DNA of 15,284 bases from Actinomycetes bacterium (GCA_023388235.1 JAEWGQ010000161.1:1-15284), one strand, 5' to 3'; shown: positions 6,939 through 14,679, numbered from the stretch's first letter. The notes: generated by a model from the letters alone, not told the origin. A program made the numbers and translations.

Positions 6939-7922
6939 GTGCGATTCTTCGTGCGCCGCACCGCGTTCTACCTGTTCACCGCCTGGGCGGCCCTCACCAT
7001 CAACTTCTTCCTGCCGCGGATGATGAAGGGCGACCCGGTCTCCGCGTACCTGCAGAAGAACCAGGGCCGGATCAGCCCGGAGGCCGCGGACTCGCTGCGG
7101 ACGCTGTTCGGGCTGGACGACGGCCGGTCGGTGCTGCAGCAGTACGTCGACTACTGGGGGCTGCTGCTGCGCGGCGACCTCGGCCGGTCGTTCTCCAAGG
7201 GCCTCGCGCCGGTCACCGAGGTGATCGGGACCGCGCTGCCCTGGACCGTGGGCCTCGTCGGCATCGCCACCGTGCTGAGCTTCGGCCTCGGCACGGGCCT
7301 GGGCGCGTGGATCGGCTGGCGCCGGGGGAGCCGCGCCGACGCGCTGGTGCCCGTGGCGACGTTCTTCTCGACCGTGCCCTACTTCTGGATGGGCCTGATC
7401 GCCATCGCGGTGTTCTCCACCGGCCTCGGCTGGTTCCCCGCGTCGCACGCCTACGACAAGGGCACCCACCCGGCGCTCACGCCCGAGTTCGTCGGGCAGG
7501 TGATCCAGCACGGCACGCTGCCCGCGCTGACCATCGTGCTCGCGTCGCTCGGCGGCTGGGTGCTCGGGATGCGGAACATGATGGTCACCGTCCTCGACGA
7601 GGACTACGTGACCGTCGCCGAGGCGAAGGGCCTGGCACCGCGGCGCGTCATGACGCAGTACGCCGCCCGCAACGCCGTGCTGCCGCAGCTGTCGTCGTTC
7701 GCGCTGTCCCTCGGGTTCATCGTCGGCGGCACGCTCGTCATGGAGCTCGTGTTCTCCTACCCCGGCGTGGGCAAGCTGCTGCTCGACGCCACCACCGCGA
7801 AGGACTACCCGCTGATGCAGGGCCTGTTCCTCGTGATCACGCTGACGGTGCTGGTCGCGAACGTCCTCGCCGACGTCGCGTACGCCGTCCTCGACCCGCG
7901 CACCCGGCAGACGGAGGGCTGA
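6939..7922 (+). CDS. Opp/Dpp-type ABC importer permease (B subunit type)
   Basis: Membrane channel subunit of 327 aa. An N-terminal hydrophobic segment (about 7-27) is followed by a long external region with FGLDDGRSVLQQYVDYWGLLLRGDLGRSFSKG, typical of DppB/OppB. Five further hydrophobic segments lie from about residue 95 to the end. The cytoplasmic ATPase-contact loop is DYVTVAEAKGLAPRRVM (EAKG starting at 228), and the C-terminal FSYPGVGKLLLDA block is family-typical. The GTG start has GGAAGGAG seven bases upstream, lying in the end of the preceding gene. The next permease begins three bases after the stop. No signal besides operon membership hints at its substrate. Confidence 0.93.
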   Translation: MRFFVRRTAFYLFTAWAALTINFFLPRMMKGDPVSAYLQKNQGRISPEAADSLRTLFGLDDGRSVLQQYVDYWGLLLRGDLGRSFSKGLAPVTEVIGTALPWTVGLVGIATVLSFGLGTGLGAWIGWRRGSRADALVPVATFFSTVPYFWMGLIAIAVFSTGLGWFPASHAYDKGTHPALTPEFVGQVIQHGTLPALTIVLASLGGWVLGMRNMMVTVLDEDYVTVAEAKGLAPRRVMTQYAARNAVLPQLSSFALSLGFIVGGTLVMELVFSYPGVGKLLLDATTAKDYPLMQGLFLVITLTVLVANVLADVAYAVLDPRTRQTEG

Positions 7923-7925
7923 GCG

Positions 7926-8954
7926 ATGACCTTCCCCACGACCACCGCGACCGAGGAGGCCGCCGTCCCCGTGCCGGCGCCCGCGCCCGGCCGGTCGCCC
8001 GGCTCGGCCCTGGCCCGGCTCGGCCGCGCGTTCGCCATGTTCCGCAACGGCAAGTCCCTGACCGGGCTGGCGATCCTCGCCTTCTTCGTGCTGCTGGCCC
8101 TGCTCGGCGACGTCATCGCGCCGTACGGCCCGCTCGACAAGGACTTCGAGGCGCTCCGGCAGCCGCCGTCCGCCCGGCACTGGCTCGGCACCACGCACAT
8201 GGGCGAGGACGTGTTCAGCCAGATCGTCCTCGGCACCCGCGGCGTGCTGGTGGTCGGCCTCAGCGCCGGCGTCATCGCCACGCTGATCGCCGTCGCCGTC
8301 GGCGTCACCGCCGGGTACGTCGGGGGCTGGCGCAGCGAGTCGCTGTCCGCGCTCACCAACGTGTTCCTCGTGCTGCCCGGCCTGCCGCTGATGATCATCG
8401 TGGCCTCCCAGTACGACAACCCCAGCCTCCTGCTGATCTCCGCCGTCCTGGCCGTCACCGGCTGGGCGTGGGGCGGCCGCGTGCTGCGCGCCCAGACCAT
8501 GTCGCTGCGCAACCGCGACTTCGTCCAGGCCGCCCGCGCCAACGGCGAGCCGCTGCACCGGATCATCGCCGTGGAGATGCTGCCGAACCTCACGGCGATC
8601 ATCGCCTCGTCGTTCGTCGGCACCGTCACCGCCGCCGTGCTGGGGCTCACCACGCTCGCGTTCATCGGCGTCATCCCCATCACGAACCTCAACTGGGGGA
8701 CGATCCTGTACTGGGCGCAGCAGAACGGCGCGTTCCCCGACTTCTGGTGGTGGTACGTGCCGGCCGGGCTGTGCATCGCGCTGCTCGGCACCGCGCTGTC
8801 GCTCATCAACTTCGGCATCGACGAGTACGTGAACCCCCGGCTCCGGTCGGCGGGCGAGCGGGCCCGGGCGATGCGGAAGAAGGGCCTGCGCCCCACGGCC
8901 GGCGTCACCGCCGTCCGCACCACCACCCCGACCCACCCGAAGGACCGCTCGTGA
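7926..8954 (+). CDS. Opp/Dpp-type ABC importer permease (C subunit type)
   Basis: Second channel subunit, 342 aa. An Ala/Pro-rich cytoplasmic N-terminus of about 40 residues precedes the first membrane segment (LTGLAILAFFVLLALLGDVI). HWLGTTHMGEDVFSQIVLGTR matches the conserved DppC/OppC entry block. The ATPase-contact loop is DFVQAARANGEPLHRII, with Asn where Leu is usual after the Ala-Arg-Ala. The C-terminal FWWWYVPAGLCIALLGTALS and INFGIDEYVNPRLR segments resemble those I associate with sugar-type family members. The last ~30 residues are a basic tail. GGAGGG seven bases before the ATG is the ribosome-binding site. The stop overlaps the GTG of the GH3 gene (GTGA), coupling import to hydrolysis. 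Confidence 0.93.
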   Translation: MTFPTTTATEEAAVPVPAPAPGRSPGSALARLGRAFAMFRNGKSLTGLAILAFFVLLALLGDVIAPYGPLDKDFEALRQPPSARHWLGTTHMGEDVFSQIVLGTRGVLVVGLSAGVIATLIAVAVGVTAGYVGGWRSESLSALTNVFLVLPGLPLMIIVASQYDNPSLLLISAVLAVTGWAWGGRVLRAQTMSLRNRDFVQAARANGEPLHRIIAVEMLPNLTAIIASSFVGTVTAAVLGLTTLAFIGVIPITNLNWGTILYWAQQNGAFPDFWWWYVPAGLCIALLGTALSLINFGIDEYVNPRLRSAGERARAMRKKGLRPTAGVTAVRTTTPTHPKDRS

Positions 8955-11212
8955 CCGACACCGCCACCACCGCCCCCTACCTCGACGCCGCCCTGCCGGT
9001 CGCCGACCGGGTGCAGGACCTGCTCGGCCGCATGACGGTGGAGGAGAAGGTCGGGCAGATGCTGCAGCTCGACGCCCGCGACGACGTGGCCGACCACGTG
9101 CAGCGCCGGCTCGCGGGCTCGCTGCTGCACGCCTCGCCGGAACGGCTGCGCCGCGCGCACGAGCTGGTCGACACGACGCGGCTGCGCATCCCGCTGCTCG
9201 TCGGCGAGGACTGCATCCACGGGCACTCGTTCTGGGTGGGGGCGACGATCTTCCCGACGCAGCTCGGCATGGCGGCGTCCTGGGACCCGGAGCTCGTGCA
9301 GCAGGTCGCCCGCGCGACCGCCCGGGAGGTCGCGCCCACCGGCGTGCACTGGACGTTCAGCCCGGTGCTCTGCATCACCCGCGACCTGCGCTGGGGCCGG
9401 GTCGACGAGACGTTCGGCGAGGACCCGCACCTGATCGGGGAGCTGGCCTCCGCGATGGTCCGCGGCTACCAGGGCGACGGGCTCACCGACCCGACCGCGA
9501 TCCTCGCGACCGCCAAGCACTTCGCCGGCTACTCCGAGACCCAGGGCGGGCGGGACGCCTCCGAGGCCGACATCTCCCGCCGCAAGCTGCGCTCGTGGTT
9601 CCTGCCGCCGTTCGAGCGGGTGGCCCGCGAGGGCTGCGCCACGTTCATGCTCGGCTACCAGACCACCGACGGCGTGCCGATCACCGTCAACGACTGGCTG
9701 CTCAACGACGTGCTGCGCGGGGAGTGGGGCTACACCGGCACGCTCATCACCGACTGGGACAACGTCGGGCGCATGGTCTGGGAGCAGAAGGTGCAGCCCG
9801 ACTACGCGCACGCCGCCGCGGCCGCCGTGCGGGCCGGCAACGACATGGTCATGACCACGCCGCTGTTCTTCGAGGGCGCGCTGGAGGCGATCGAGCGCGG
9901 CCTGCTCACCGAGGCCGACCTCGACCCGGCGGTGTCCCGCATCCTCGCGCTGAAGTTCCGCCTCGGGCTGTTCGAGGACCCGCGCCGTCCCGACGCCGAC
10001 GCGCAGGCGGCCGTCATCGGCAGCGCCGAGCACGCCGCGCTCAACCTCGAGGTCGCGCGGCGGTCGCTGGTGCTGCTGCGCAACGAGGGCGTGCTGCCGC
10101 TGCCCGCCGCGGACCCCGCCCCCCGGCGGGTCGCCGTGGTCGGGCCGCTCGCGGACGACGCGCAGACCCAGCTCGGCGACTGGGCCGGGTCCTCCGGCCA
10201 GGCCGACTGGCTGCCGGACGGGCAGCCGCGCGACATGATCACGACCGTGCTCGACGGCCTGCGGGACGCCGTGCCCGCCGGCTGGACCGTCACGCACGCG
10301 CGCGGCGCGGACATCCTCACCCTGGAGCCCGACCCCGAGGGCGCGACCTTCCCCGACGGGCAGCCCCGCCCGCCGGTCGTCGTGCCGTCCGCGCCCGACG
10401 ACGCGCTGATCGCGGAGGCCGTCGCCGCCGCGCAGGACGCCGACTACGTGGTGGCCGTCGTCGGCGACCGCATCGAGCTCGTCGGGGAGGGCCGCTCCAC
10501 CGCCACGCTCGAGCTCGTCGGCGGGCAGGTCGCGCTGCTCGACGCCCTCGCCGCGACCGGCACGCCGCTGGTCGTCGTGCTGCTCGCCTCCAAGCCCCTG
10601 GTGCTCCCGCCGTCCGTGCTCGAGGCCGGCGCCCTGGTGTGGGCGGCGAACCCCGGCATGCAGGGCGGCCGGGCGCTCGCGGACCTGCTGCTCGGGCACG
10701 CCGAGCCGTCCGGGCGGCTGCCCGTGTCGTTCGCGCGGCACGTCGGGCAGCAGCCGACCTACTACAACCAGGTGCGCGGGCAGCACGGCGACCGGTACGC
10801 CGACCTCACGCAGCGGCCGGCGTTCGCGTTCGGCGAGGGGCTGTCGTACACGACGGTCGGGTACGCGGACCTGCGGCTCGACGCCACCGAGCTCGGGACC
10901 GGCGACGTCGTGCGCGCGCGGGTCACGCTGACCAACTCCGGGACGCGGCCGGCGCGGGAGACCGTCCAGGCGTACGTGTCCGACCGGGTCACCTCGGTGT
11001 CCTGGGCGGACAAGGAGCTCAAGGCGTTCCGCCAGGTCGACCTCGCGCCCGGCGAGACCGCCGAGGTGACGATCGAGGTGCCCGTCGCGGACTGCACGAT
11101 CGTCGACGCCGCCGGGGTGCGGGTGGTCGAGCCGGGCGAGTTCGAGCTGCTCGTCGGGCCGTCCTCCCGCGACGAGGCGCTGCTGCGGGCAGGGTTCGCC
11201 GTCCGGGCGTGA
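8951..11212 (+). CDS. Cytoplasmic glycoside hydrolase family 3 enzyme (beta-glucosidase/beta-xylosidase type)
   Basis: Retaining exo-acting beta-glycosidase, 753 aa. The N-terminal barrel holds FSPVLCITRDLRWGRVDETF, the KHFAGY motif (Lys189-His190) and the nucleophile in TLITDWDNV (Asp268). The second alpha/beta domain starts near RRSLVLLRNEGVLPL and includes ELVGEGRST, whose Glu513 is the likely acid/base by comparison with the family. FGEGLSY (627-633) leads to a C-terminal fibronectin-III-like domain (about 640-745). There is no signal peptide, so it acts inside the cell, consistent with hydrolysing what the transporter brings in. Departures from common GH3 wording (VLCITRDLRWGR for VLDVARDPRWGR, GYQTTDGVP for SYNEIDGVP) suggest a distinct subgroup; sugar specificity cannot be told from sequence. 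GAAGGA lies six bases before the GTG start, which overlaps the permease stop. Last gene of the operon. Confidence 0.93.
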   Translation: MTDTATTAPYLDAALPVADRVQDLLGRMTVEEKVGQMLQLDARDDVADHVQRRLAGSLLHASPERLRRAHELVDTTRLRIPLLVGEDCIHGHSFWVGATIFPTQLGMAASWDPELVQQVARATAREVAPTGVHWTFSPVLCITRDLRWGRVDETFGEDPHLIGELASAMVRGYQGDGLTDPTAILATAKHFAGYSETQGGRDASEADISRRKLRSWFLPPFERVAREGCATFMLGYQTTDGVPITVNDWLLNDVLRGEWGYTGTLITDWDNVGRMVWEQKVQPDYAHAAAAAVRAGNDMVMTTPLFFEGALEAIERGLLTEADLDPAVSRILALKFRLGLFEDPRRPDADAQAAVIGSAEHAALNLEVARRSLVLLRNEGVLPLPAADPAPRRVAVVGPLADDAQTQLGDWAGSSGQADWLPDGQPRDMITTVLDGLRDAVPAGWTVTHARGADILTLEPDPEGATFPDGQPRPPVVVPSAPDDALIAEAVAAAQDADYVVAVVGDRIELVGEGRSTATLELVGGQVALLDALAATGTPLVVVLLASKPLVLPPSVLEAGALVWAANPGMQGGRALADLLLGHAEPSGRLPVSFARHVGQQPTYYNQVRGQHGDRYADLTQRPAFAFGEGLSYTTVGYADLRLDATELGTGDVVRARVTLTNSGTRPARETVQAYVSDRVTSVSWADKELKAFRQVDLAPGETAEVTIEVPVADCTIVDAAGVRVVEPGEFELLVGPSSRDEALLRAGFAVRA

Positions 11213-11217
11213 CGCGC

Positions 11218-11250
11218 CGGAGGCCGCACCCCGTGGGGGTGCGGCCTCCG
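11218..11250. terminator. Strong hairpin terminator shared by convergent genes
   Basis: A perfect 15-bp stem (11218-11232 with 11236-11250, GC-rich) closes on a 3-base loop, six bases after the GH3 stop and 28 bases from the stop of the opposing Cys/Met gene. It has no T-run on either strand, which is common in high-GC actinobacteria, and its symmetry suggests it stops transcription in both directions. Confidence 0.8.
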
Positions 11251-11278
11251 TGCCGGTGCCGGGGCGCGTGCCCGCGGG

Positions 11279-12436
11279 TCAGCCGCGCAGGGCCTGGTCC
11301 AGGTCCCGCCAGAGGTCCTCCGGGTCCTCGATGCCGACCGACAGGCGCAGCAGGTCCTCCGGGACCGTCGGCGACTCCGTGGCGAAGCGGCGCCGGCGCT
11401 CGATGCTGGACTCCACGCCGCCGAGGCTCGTGGCCGGCACCCACAGCCGCAGCCGCTCGACCACCGCGTCCGCGCCGGCGGCCCCACCCGCCGGGCGCAG
11501 CCCGATGATCGACCCGTAGCCGCTCATCTGCGCCGACGCGCGGGCGTGCCCGGGGTCGCCCGGCAGGCCCGGGTGCCGCACCTCCACCGCGCCCGGGTGC
11601 GCGGCCAGGCGCCCGGCCAGGTCCAGGGCGGTGCGCTGCGAGCGCTCGACCCGCAGCGCCAGGGTCCGCACCCCGCGCAGGGCCAGGTACACCTCGAACG
11701 GCCCGGCGATCGCGCCGTGCACCGTGCGGTACGTGTGCAGCCGCTCCCGCAGGCCGGGGTCGTCGGTGAGCACCGCGCCCAGCACCACGTCGCTGTGCCC
11801 CGCGAGGTACTTGGTCACCGAGTGCACGACCACGTCGGCGCCGTGCTCCAGCGGCCGCTGCACCAGCGGCGTCGCGAACGTGTTGTCCACCGCGACGAGC
11901 GCGCCCGCCGCGTGCCCCGCCGCCACCAGCGCCGGGACGTCGGCGACCTCGAGCATCGGGTTCGTGGGCGACTCCACCCACAGCAGGGACGTCCGGCGGC
12001 CCGACGGCGACGCGGCCGGGTCGAGCGCGGCGACCACCGCGGCGGTGTCCGCGACGTCGACCTGCTGCACCTCCACGTCCGAGCGCTCCGCGAGGTCGCG
12101 GGCGTACCCGAGCGTCACCTGGTACGCGTGCCGCGGCAGCACCAGGCGCCCGCCGTGCGGCACCAGCGACAGGGCCGCCGCGATCGCCGCCATGCCCGAC
12201 CCGTACACCAGCGCCGGGTGGGCCGAGCCCTCCAGCGCCCCCAGGGTCTGCTCGAACGGCCCCCACGTCTCGGTGTCGCCGCGCGCGTACATCAGCTCGC
12301 CGGGCTGCGGCACGCCCTGCGAGACGTACGTCGAGGACAGCACGACGGGCGGGTTCACGGGGGCGCCCTGGGCGCGCGCCGGGCGGCCCGACGTCACGGC
12401 GAGGGTCTCGCGGGCGAGGTCCTGGTGGTGGCTCAC
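11279..12436 (-). CDS. PLP-dependent Cys/Met metabolism enzyme (cystathionine gamma-lyase/synthase family)
   Basis: Cytoplasmic transsulfuration-type enzyme of 385 aa that forms or breaks the gamma C-S bond of cystathionine or related amino acids. PLP is held by Lys209 in HSVTKYLAGHSDV. Further family marks are Tyr50 and Arg52 (phosphate contacts from the neighbouring subunit), YGSGMAAI, ESPTNPMLEV, AVDNTFATP and SLGGVESS, and the C-terminal PEDLLRLSVGIEDPEDL. The usual NPT after the Tyr-x-Arg pair is absent (YARGDTETW), and the stretch after GGVESS is an Arg run instead of the common histidine/threonine-rich loop. Both mark a divergent subgroup, so lyase versus synthase cannot be decided here. 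The GTG start lacks a Shine-Dalgarno but follows a -10 box by seven bases. Convergent with GH3, divergent from ddl. Confidence 0.88.
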   Translation of the reverse strand: MSHHQDLARETLAVTSGRPARAQGAPVNPPVVLSSTYVSQGVPQPGELMYARGDTETWGPFEQTLGALEGSAHPALVYGSGMAAIAAALSLVPHGGRLVLPRHAYQVTLGYARDLAERSDVEVQQVDVADTAAVVAALDPAASPSGRRTSLLWVESPTNPMLEVADVPALVAAGHAAGALVAVDNTFATPLVQRPLEHGADVVVHSVTKYLAGHSDVVLGAVLTDDPGLRERLHTYRTVHGAIAGPFEVYLALRGVRTLALRVERSQRTALDLAGRLAAHPGAVEVRHPGLPGDPGHARASAQMSGYGSIIGLRPAGGAAGADAVVERLRLWVPATSLGGVESSIERRRRFATESPTVPEDLLRLSVGIEDPEDLWRDLDQALRG

Positions 12437-12443
12437 GCCGGGC

Positions 12444-12449
12444 AGGGTA
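12444..12449 (-). promoter_or_regulatory. Probable -10 box of leaderless Cys/Met enzyme gene
   Basis: On the minus strand TACCCT ends seven bases before the GTG at 12436, and no ribosome-binding motif intervenes. The pattern is that of a leaderless transcript. No -35 consensus is visible. Confidence 0.5.
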
Positions 12450-12548
12450 CGCCCCGGCCGCCACGCGCTCCCCGGCGTCCCAGCACGCGACGGGACGTTG
12501 CCGCGCCACGGGTCCGCGGGGCGTCCGCAGCCCCCGCCGCCGGGCGGC

Positions 12549-12554
12549 TAGGCT
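12549..12554 (+). promoter_or_regulatory. Probable -10 box of leaderless ddl transcript
   Basis: TAGGCT ends eight bases before ATG 12563 and no Shine-Dalgarno motif is present between them. Together with the opposite box at 12444-12449 it makes the 126-base gap a compact divergent promoter region. Confidence 0.5.
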
Positions 12555-12562
12555 CACCGACG

Positions 12563-13693
12563 ATGTCCAGCAGCCAGCCCCAGCCCGTCCGCCCGCGCGT
12601 CCTCGTCCTGTTCGGCGGGCGGTCCAGCGAGCACGCCATCTCCTGCGCCACGGCCGGCGCCGTGCTCCGGGCGATCGACCGCGACCGGTACGACGTGCTG
12701 CCCATCGGCATCACGCCCCGGGGACGCTGGGTGCGCGTCGCCGACGACCCCGACCGCTGGGCGATCGTCGACGGGCGGCTGCCGGAGGTCGAGGCCGCCG
12801 ACGAGCAGGTGCTCCTGCCGCAGGAGGCCGGGTCGCGCGAGCTCCAGGTCATCGAGCCGGGCACGCCCGCGACCGCCCTCGGGTCCGTCGACGTCGTGCT
12901 GCCGCTGCTGCACGGCCCGTTCGGCGAGGACGGCACCCTGCAGGGCATGCTCGAGCTCGCGGACGTCCGCTACGTCGGCGCCGGGGTGCTCGCCTCCGCC
13001 GTCGGCATGGACAAGCACTTCATGAAGGTCGTGCTCGCCGGGGCCGGGCTGCCCGTCGGGCCGTTCGTCACCCTGCGCGGCGACGACCTCGCCACCGACG
13101 CCGGCGGCGTGCGCGCCCGCATCGAGGCCCTGGGCCTGCCCCTGTTCGTCAAGCCCGCCCGCGCCGGGTCCAGCATCGGCATCTCCCGCGTCACGGACCT
13201 CGCCGACCTGCCCGCCGCGGTCGCCGAGGCCCAGCGGCACGACCCGAAGGTCGTCGTCGAGGCCGGCATCGTCGGGCGCGAGATCGAGTGCGCCGTGCTC
13301 GGCGGCCGCGACGGGGCACGCCCCCGGGCGTCGCTGCCGGGCGAGATCGTCGTCACCGACGGCACCCACGGGTTCTACGACTTCGAGGCCAAGTACCTCG
13401 ACGAGGCCGCCGTCGAGCTGAGCTGCCCCGCCGACCTGCCCGCCGACGTCGTCGCGCGCGTCCAGGACGCCGCGGTGCGCACCTTCGAGGCCGTGGACTG
13501 CGAGGGGCTCGCGCGCGTCGACGTCTTCGTCACGCCCGCCGGCGACGTGGTCGTCAACGAGATCAACACCATGCCGGGGTTCACGCCGTTCTCGATGTAC
13601 CCGCGCATGTGGCAGCAGAGCGGGCTGTCCTACCCGGACCTGCTGGACGAGCTGCTGCGGCTCGCGCTCGAGCGGCCGACCGGGCTGCGCTGA
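12563..13693 (+). CDS. ddl: D-alanine--D-alanine ligase
   Basis: ATP-dependent, cytoplasmic ligase that makes the D-Ala-D-Ala end of the peptidoglycan precursor. The 376-aa protein has the N-terminal VLFGGRSSEH block (catalytic Glu23), LLHGPFGEDGTLQGMLE, the ATP-grasp lysine in LFVKPARAGSSIGIS (Lys197), GREIECAVLGG, the omega-loop FYDFEAKY (271-278) and the metal-binding NEINTMPGFT (Asn332-Asn335). The omega-loop keeps its last Tyr278, as in ordinary D-Ala-D-Ala ligases, so there is no sign of a vancomycin-resistance D-lactate ligase. Length fits the longer DdlA-like type. I chose ATG 12563 because the ATP-grasp fold begins right after it and a -10 box sits eight bases upstream. It is convergent with the DUF3515 gene 42 bases away. 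Confidence 0.95.
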   Translation: MSSSQPQPVRPRVLVLFGGRSSEHAISCATAGAVLRAIDRDRYDVLPIGITPRGRWVRVADDPDRWAIVDGRLPEVEAADEQVLLPQEAGSRELQVIEPGTPATALGSVDVVLPLLHGPFGEDGTLQGMLELADVRYVGAGVLASAVGMDKHFMKVVLAGAGLPVGPFVTLRGDDLATDAGGVRARIEALGLPLFVKPARAGSSIGISRVTDLADLPAAVAEAQRHDPKVVVEAGIVGREIECAVLGGRDGARPRASLPGEIVVTDGTHGFYDFEAKYLDEAAVELSCPADLPADVVARVQDAAVRTFEAVDCEGLARVDVFVTPAGDVVVNEINTMPGFTPFSMYPRMWQQSGLSYPDLLDELLRLALERPTGLR

Positions 13694-13735
13694 CCGGCGC
13701 GCCGGGTGCGCTGAGGCTCCGGGCCGCGGGCCGGG

Positions 13736-14278
13736 TCAGAGGCAGGCGCGCGTTGCGTCGACCTTCGCGACCGCCACCGACAGGGCGTCCAGGAACGACG
13801 TCGAGCGCTCCGTGACCACCGCGGCCGGCACGTGCACCTCGACCGCGGGGTCGCGGCCGTAGGTGACGAACGTCCAGTCCGACGAGCCCGGGTCGGTCGC
13901 GGGGTCAGCGGCCGGGGTGCCACCGGTGTCCTCCGCGCCGTCGGCGGGCGCCGCGTCCGCGCGCACCAGCCAGTCGATGCTGGGGCCGCTCGGCGTCTCC
14001 ACCGTCACGCACTGCTCCGTGGTCGGGCCCGGCACCTCGACCCCGCACCGCAGCGTCACCGGCGCGGCGGGGTCGCCCCACGCGGCGGTCGCCTGGCTCG
14101 TCGTGCGCACCTGGTCCAGCCCGTCCCCGAGGGAGTCCGGCAGCGTCAGCACCACCATCGCGCAGTCCGGGTCCGTCGCGTACGGGGCCGCGGCGACGCC
14201 CACCGACGGCGCACACCCCGCGAGCAGGGCGGCCCCGGCGAGCACGAGGACGGTGGGGCGGACGGCGCGGCGGATCAC
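13736..14278 (-). CDS. DUF3515 family lipoprotein
   Basis: Predicted membrane-anchored exported lipoprotein of 180 aa, function unknown. From GTG 14278 it reads a basic start (VIRRAVRP), a hydrophobic stretch, then the lipobox LAGC with Cys22. The mature part carries the DUF3515 pattern: APYATDPDCAMV, LTLPDSL, TTSQATAAWGDPAAPVTLRCGV, SIDWLV, and near the end FVTYGRDPAVEVHVP. An acidic, Ala/Pro/Gly-rich stretch of about 27 residues interrupts the conserved core around residues 107-135 and looks like a lineage-specific insertion. The longer in-frame ATG at 14368 would add 30 residues translated from tandem repeats and put the signal peptide internally, so I reject it. The family sits beside ddl and thiL in many actinobacteria (M. 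tuberculosis Rv2980), which hints at a cell-envelope role, no more. Confidence 0.88.
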   Translation of the reverse strand: MIRRAVRPTVLVLAGAALLAGCAPSVGVAAAPYATDPDCAMVVLTLPDSLGDGLDQVRTTSQATAAWGDPAAPVTLRCGVEVPGPTTEQCVTVETPSGPSIDWLVRADAAPADGAEDTGGTPAADPATDPGSSDWTFVTYGRDPAVEVHVPAAVVTERSTSFLDALSVAVAKVDATRACL

Positions 14279-14284
14279 CCGGCC

Positions 14285-14290
14285 ACGGTA
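14285..14290 (-). promoter_or_regulatory. Probable -10 box of DUF3515 gene
   Basis: TACCGT on the minus strand ends six bases before GTG 14278. The spacing fits a leaderless start, and the upstream sequence has no clear ribosome-binding motif. Confidence 0.45.
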
Positions 14291-14299
14291 ACCCGCCCG

Positions 14300-14341
14300 C
14301 ACGTCCACCCCGCCCTCCCGCACGTCCACCCCGCGCACCCC
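14300..14341. repeat. Two copies of a 21-bp tandem repeat
   Basis: CACGTCCACCCCG recurs with an exact 21-base period (14300 and 14321). The second half of the unit is diverged (CCCTCCCG versus CGCACCCC). It lies just upstream of the DUF3515 promoter, at the start of the 408-base gap before thiL. Confidence 0.7.
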
Positions 14342-14445
14342 GCACCCCGTCCGCCCCGTTGGAGCCACCTACGCGGGATCGTGGTCCTCCGGCGGGCTCT
14401 CCGATGCCGCGCGCTGCCCTCCCTCGCCGTTGGGAGTCTCCGAAT

Positions 14446-14471
14446 GGGGGGTGGTGGGTGGGGTGGCGGGG
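14446..14471 (+). other. G-quadruplex-type run of guanines
   Basis: Four G-tracts of 6, 3, 4 and 4 guanines are separated by loops of 4, 1 and 4 bases (TGGT, T, TGGC), meeting the usual G3+N1-7 rule. It is on the thiL sense strand, about 200 bases before the thiL -10 box, in non-coding DNA. Whether it folds in the cell is unknown. Confidence 0.6.
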
Positions 14472-14537
14472 CCCCGCGGGTGTGCGGGCGGGCGCACCGG
14501 GGCCGGGGTGCGGGTGGGCGCCGCAGGGGGCCGGTGG

Positions 14538-14634
14538 TGCGGGTGCGCCATGGGGGTGTGCGGGCGGGCGCCACGGGGGCCGGTGTGTGCGGGTGCGCCA
14601 CGGGGGGCCCGTATGTGCGAGTGCGCCATGGGGG
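14538..14634. repeat. Imperfect G-rich direct repeats in the DUF3515-thiL gap
   Basis: The 19-base word TGCGGGTGCGCCATGGGGG starts at 14538 and recurs with single changes at 14588 (CAC for CAT) and 14616 (GAG for GGG), so spacings are 50 and 28 bases. The first and third copies are followed by the same GTGTGCGGG, giving a 78-base higher-order period. Related degraded words (GGTGTGCGGGCGGGCGC, GGTGCGGGTGGGCGCC) extend the array back to about 14480. Strand asymmetry is strong (G on the + strand). It encodes nothing I can support and looks like slippage-derived repeat DNA. Confidence 0.75.
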
Positions 14635-14673
14635 TGTGCGGGAGGGCGGGGCCGGGGGAGCGGGTGGGCGGGA

Positions 14674-14679
14674 TAGCGT
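14674..14679 (+). promoter_or_regulatory. Probable -10 box of leaderless thiL transcript
   Basis: TAGCGT ends seven bases before GTG 14687. The upstream in-frame GTG at 14678 overlaps this box, which favours the downstream codon as the start. Confidence 0.45.

Noticed and set aside
6030..8936. A 968-codon open frame on the minus strand opposite the transporter genes, and a similar 993-codon frame at 7805-10786
   Set aside because: Both are His/Gly/Arg-rich shadows with no recognisable domain, lying opposite genes with clear motifs. Long antisense frames are expected where codon third positions are nearly always G or C.
12563..13693. Glycopeptide-resistance D-Ala-D-Lac ligase
   Set aside because: The omega-loop ends in EAKY with Tyr278 as in normal ligases, no vanH/vanX-like neighbours are present, and the gene sits in its housekeeping neighbourhood.
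13694..13735. Terminator between the convergent ddl and DUF3515 genes
   Set aside because: CCGGCGCGCCGG (13694-13705) is a perfect 12-base palindrome but leaves only about four stem pairs, and the rest of the 42-base gap pairs poorly. It is too weak to call.
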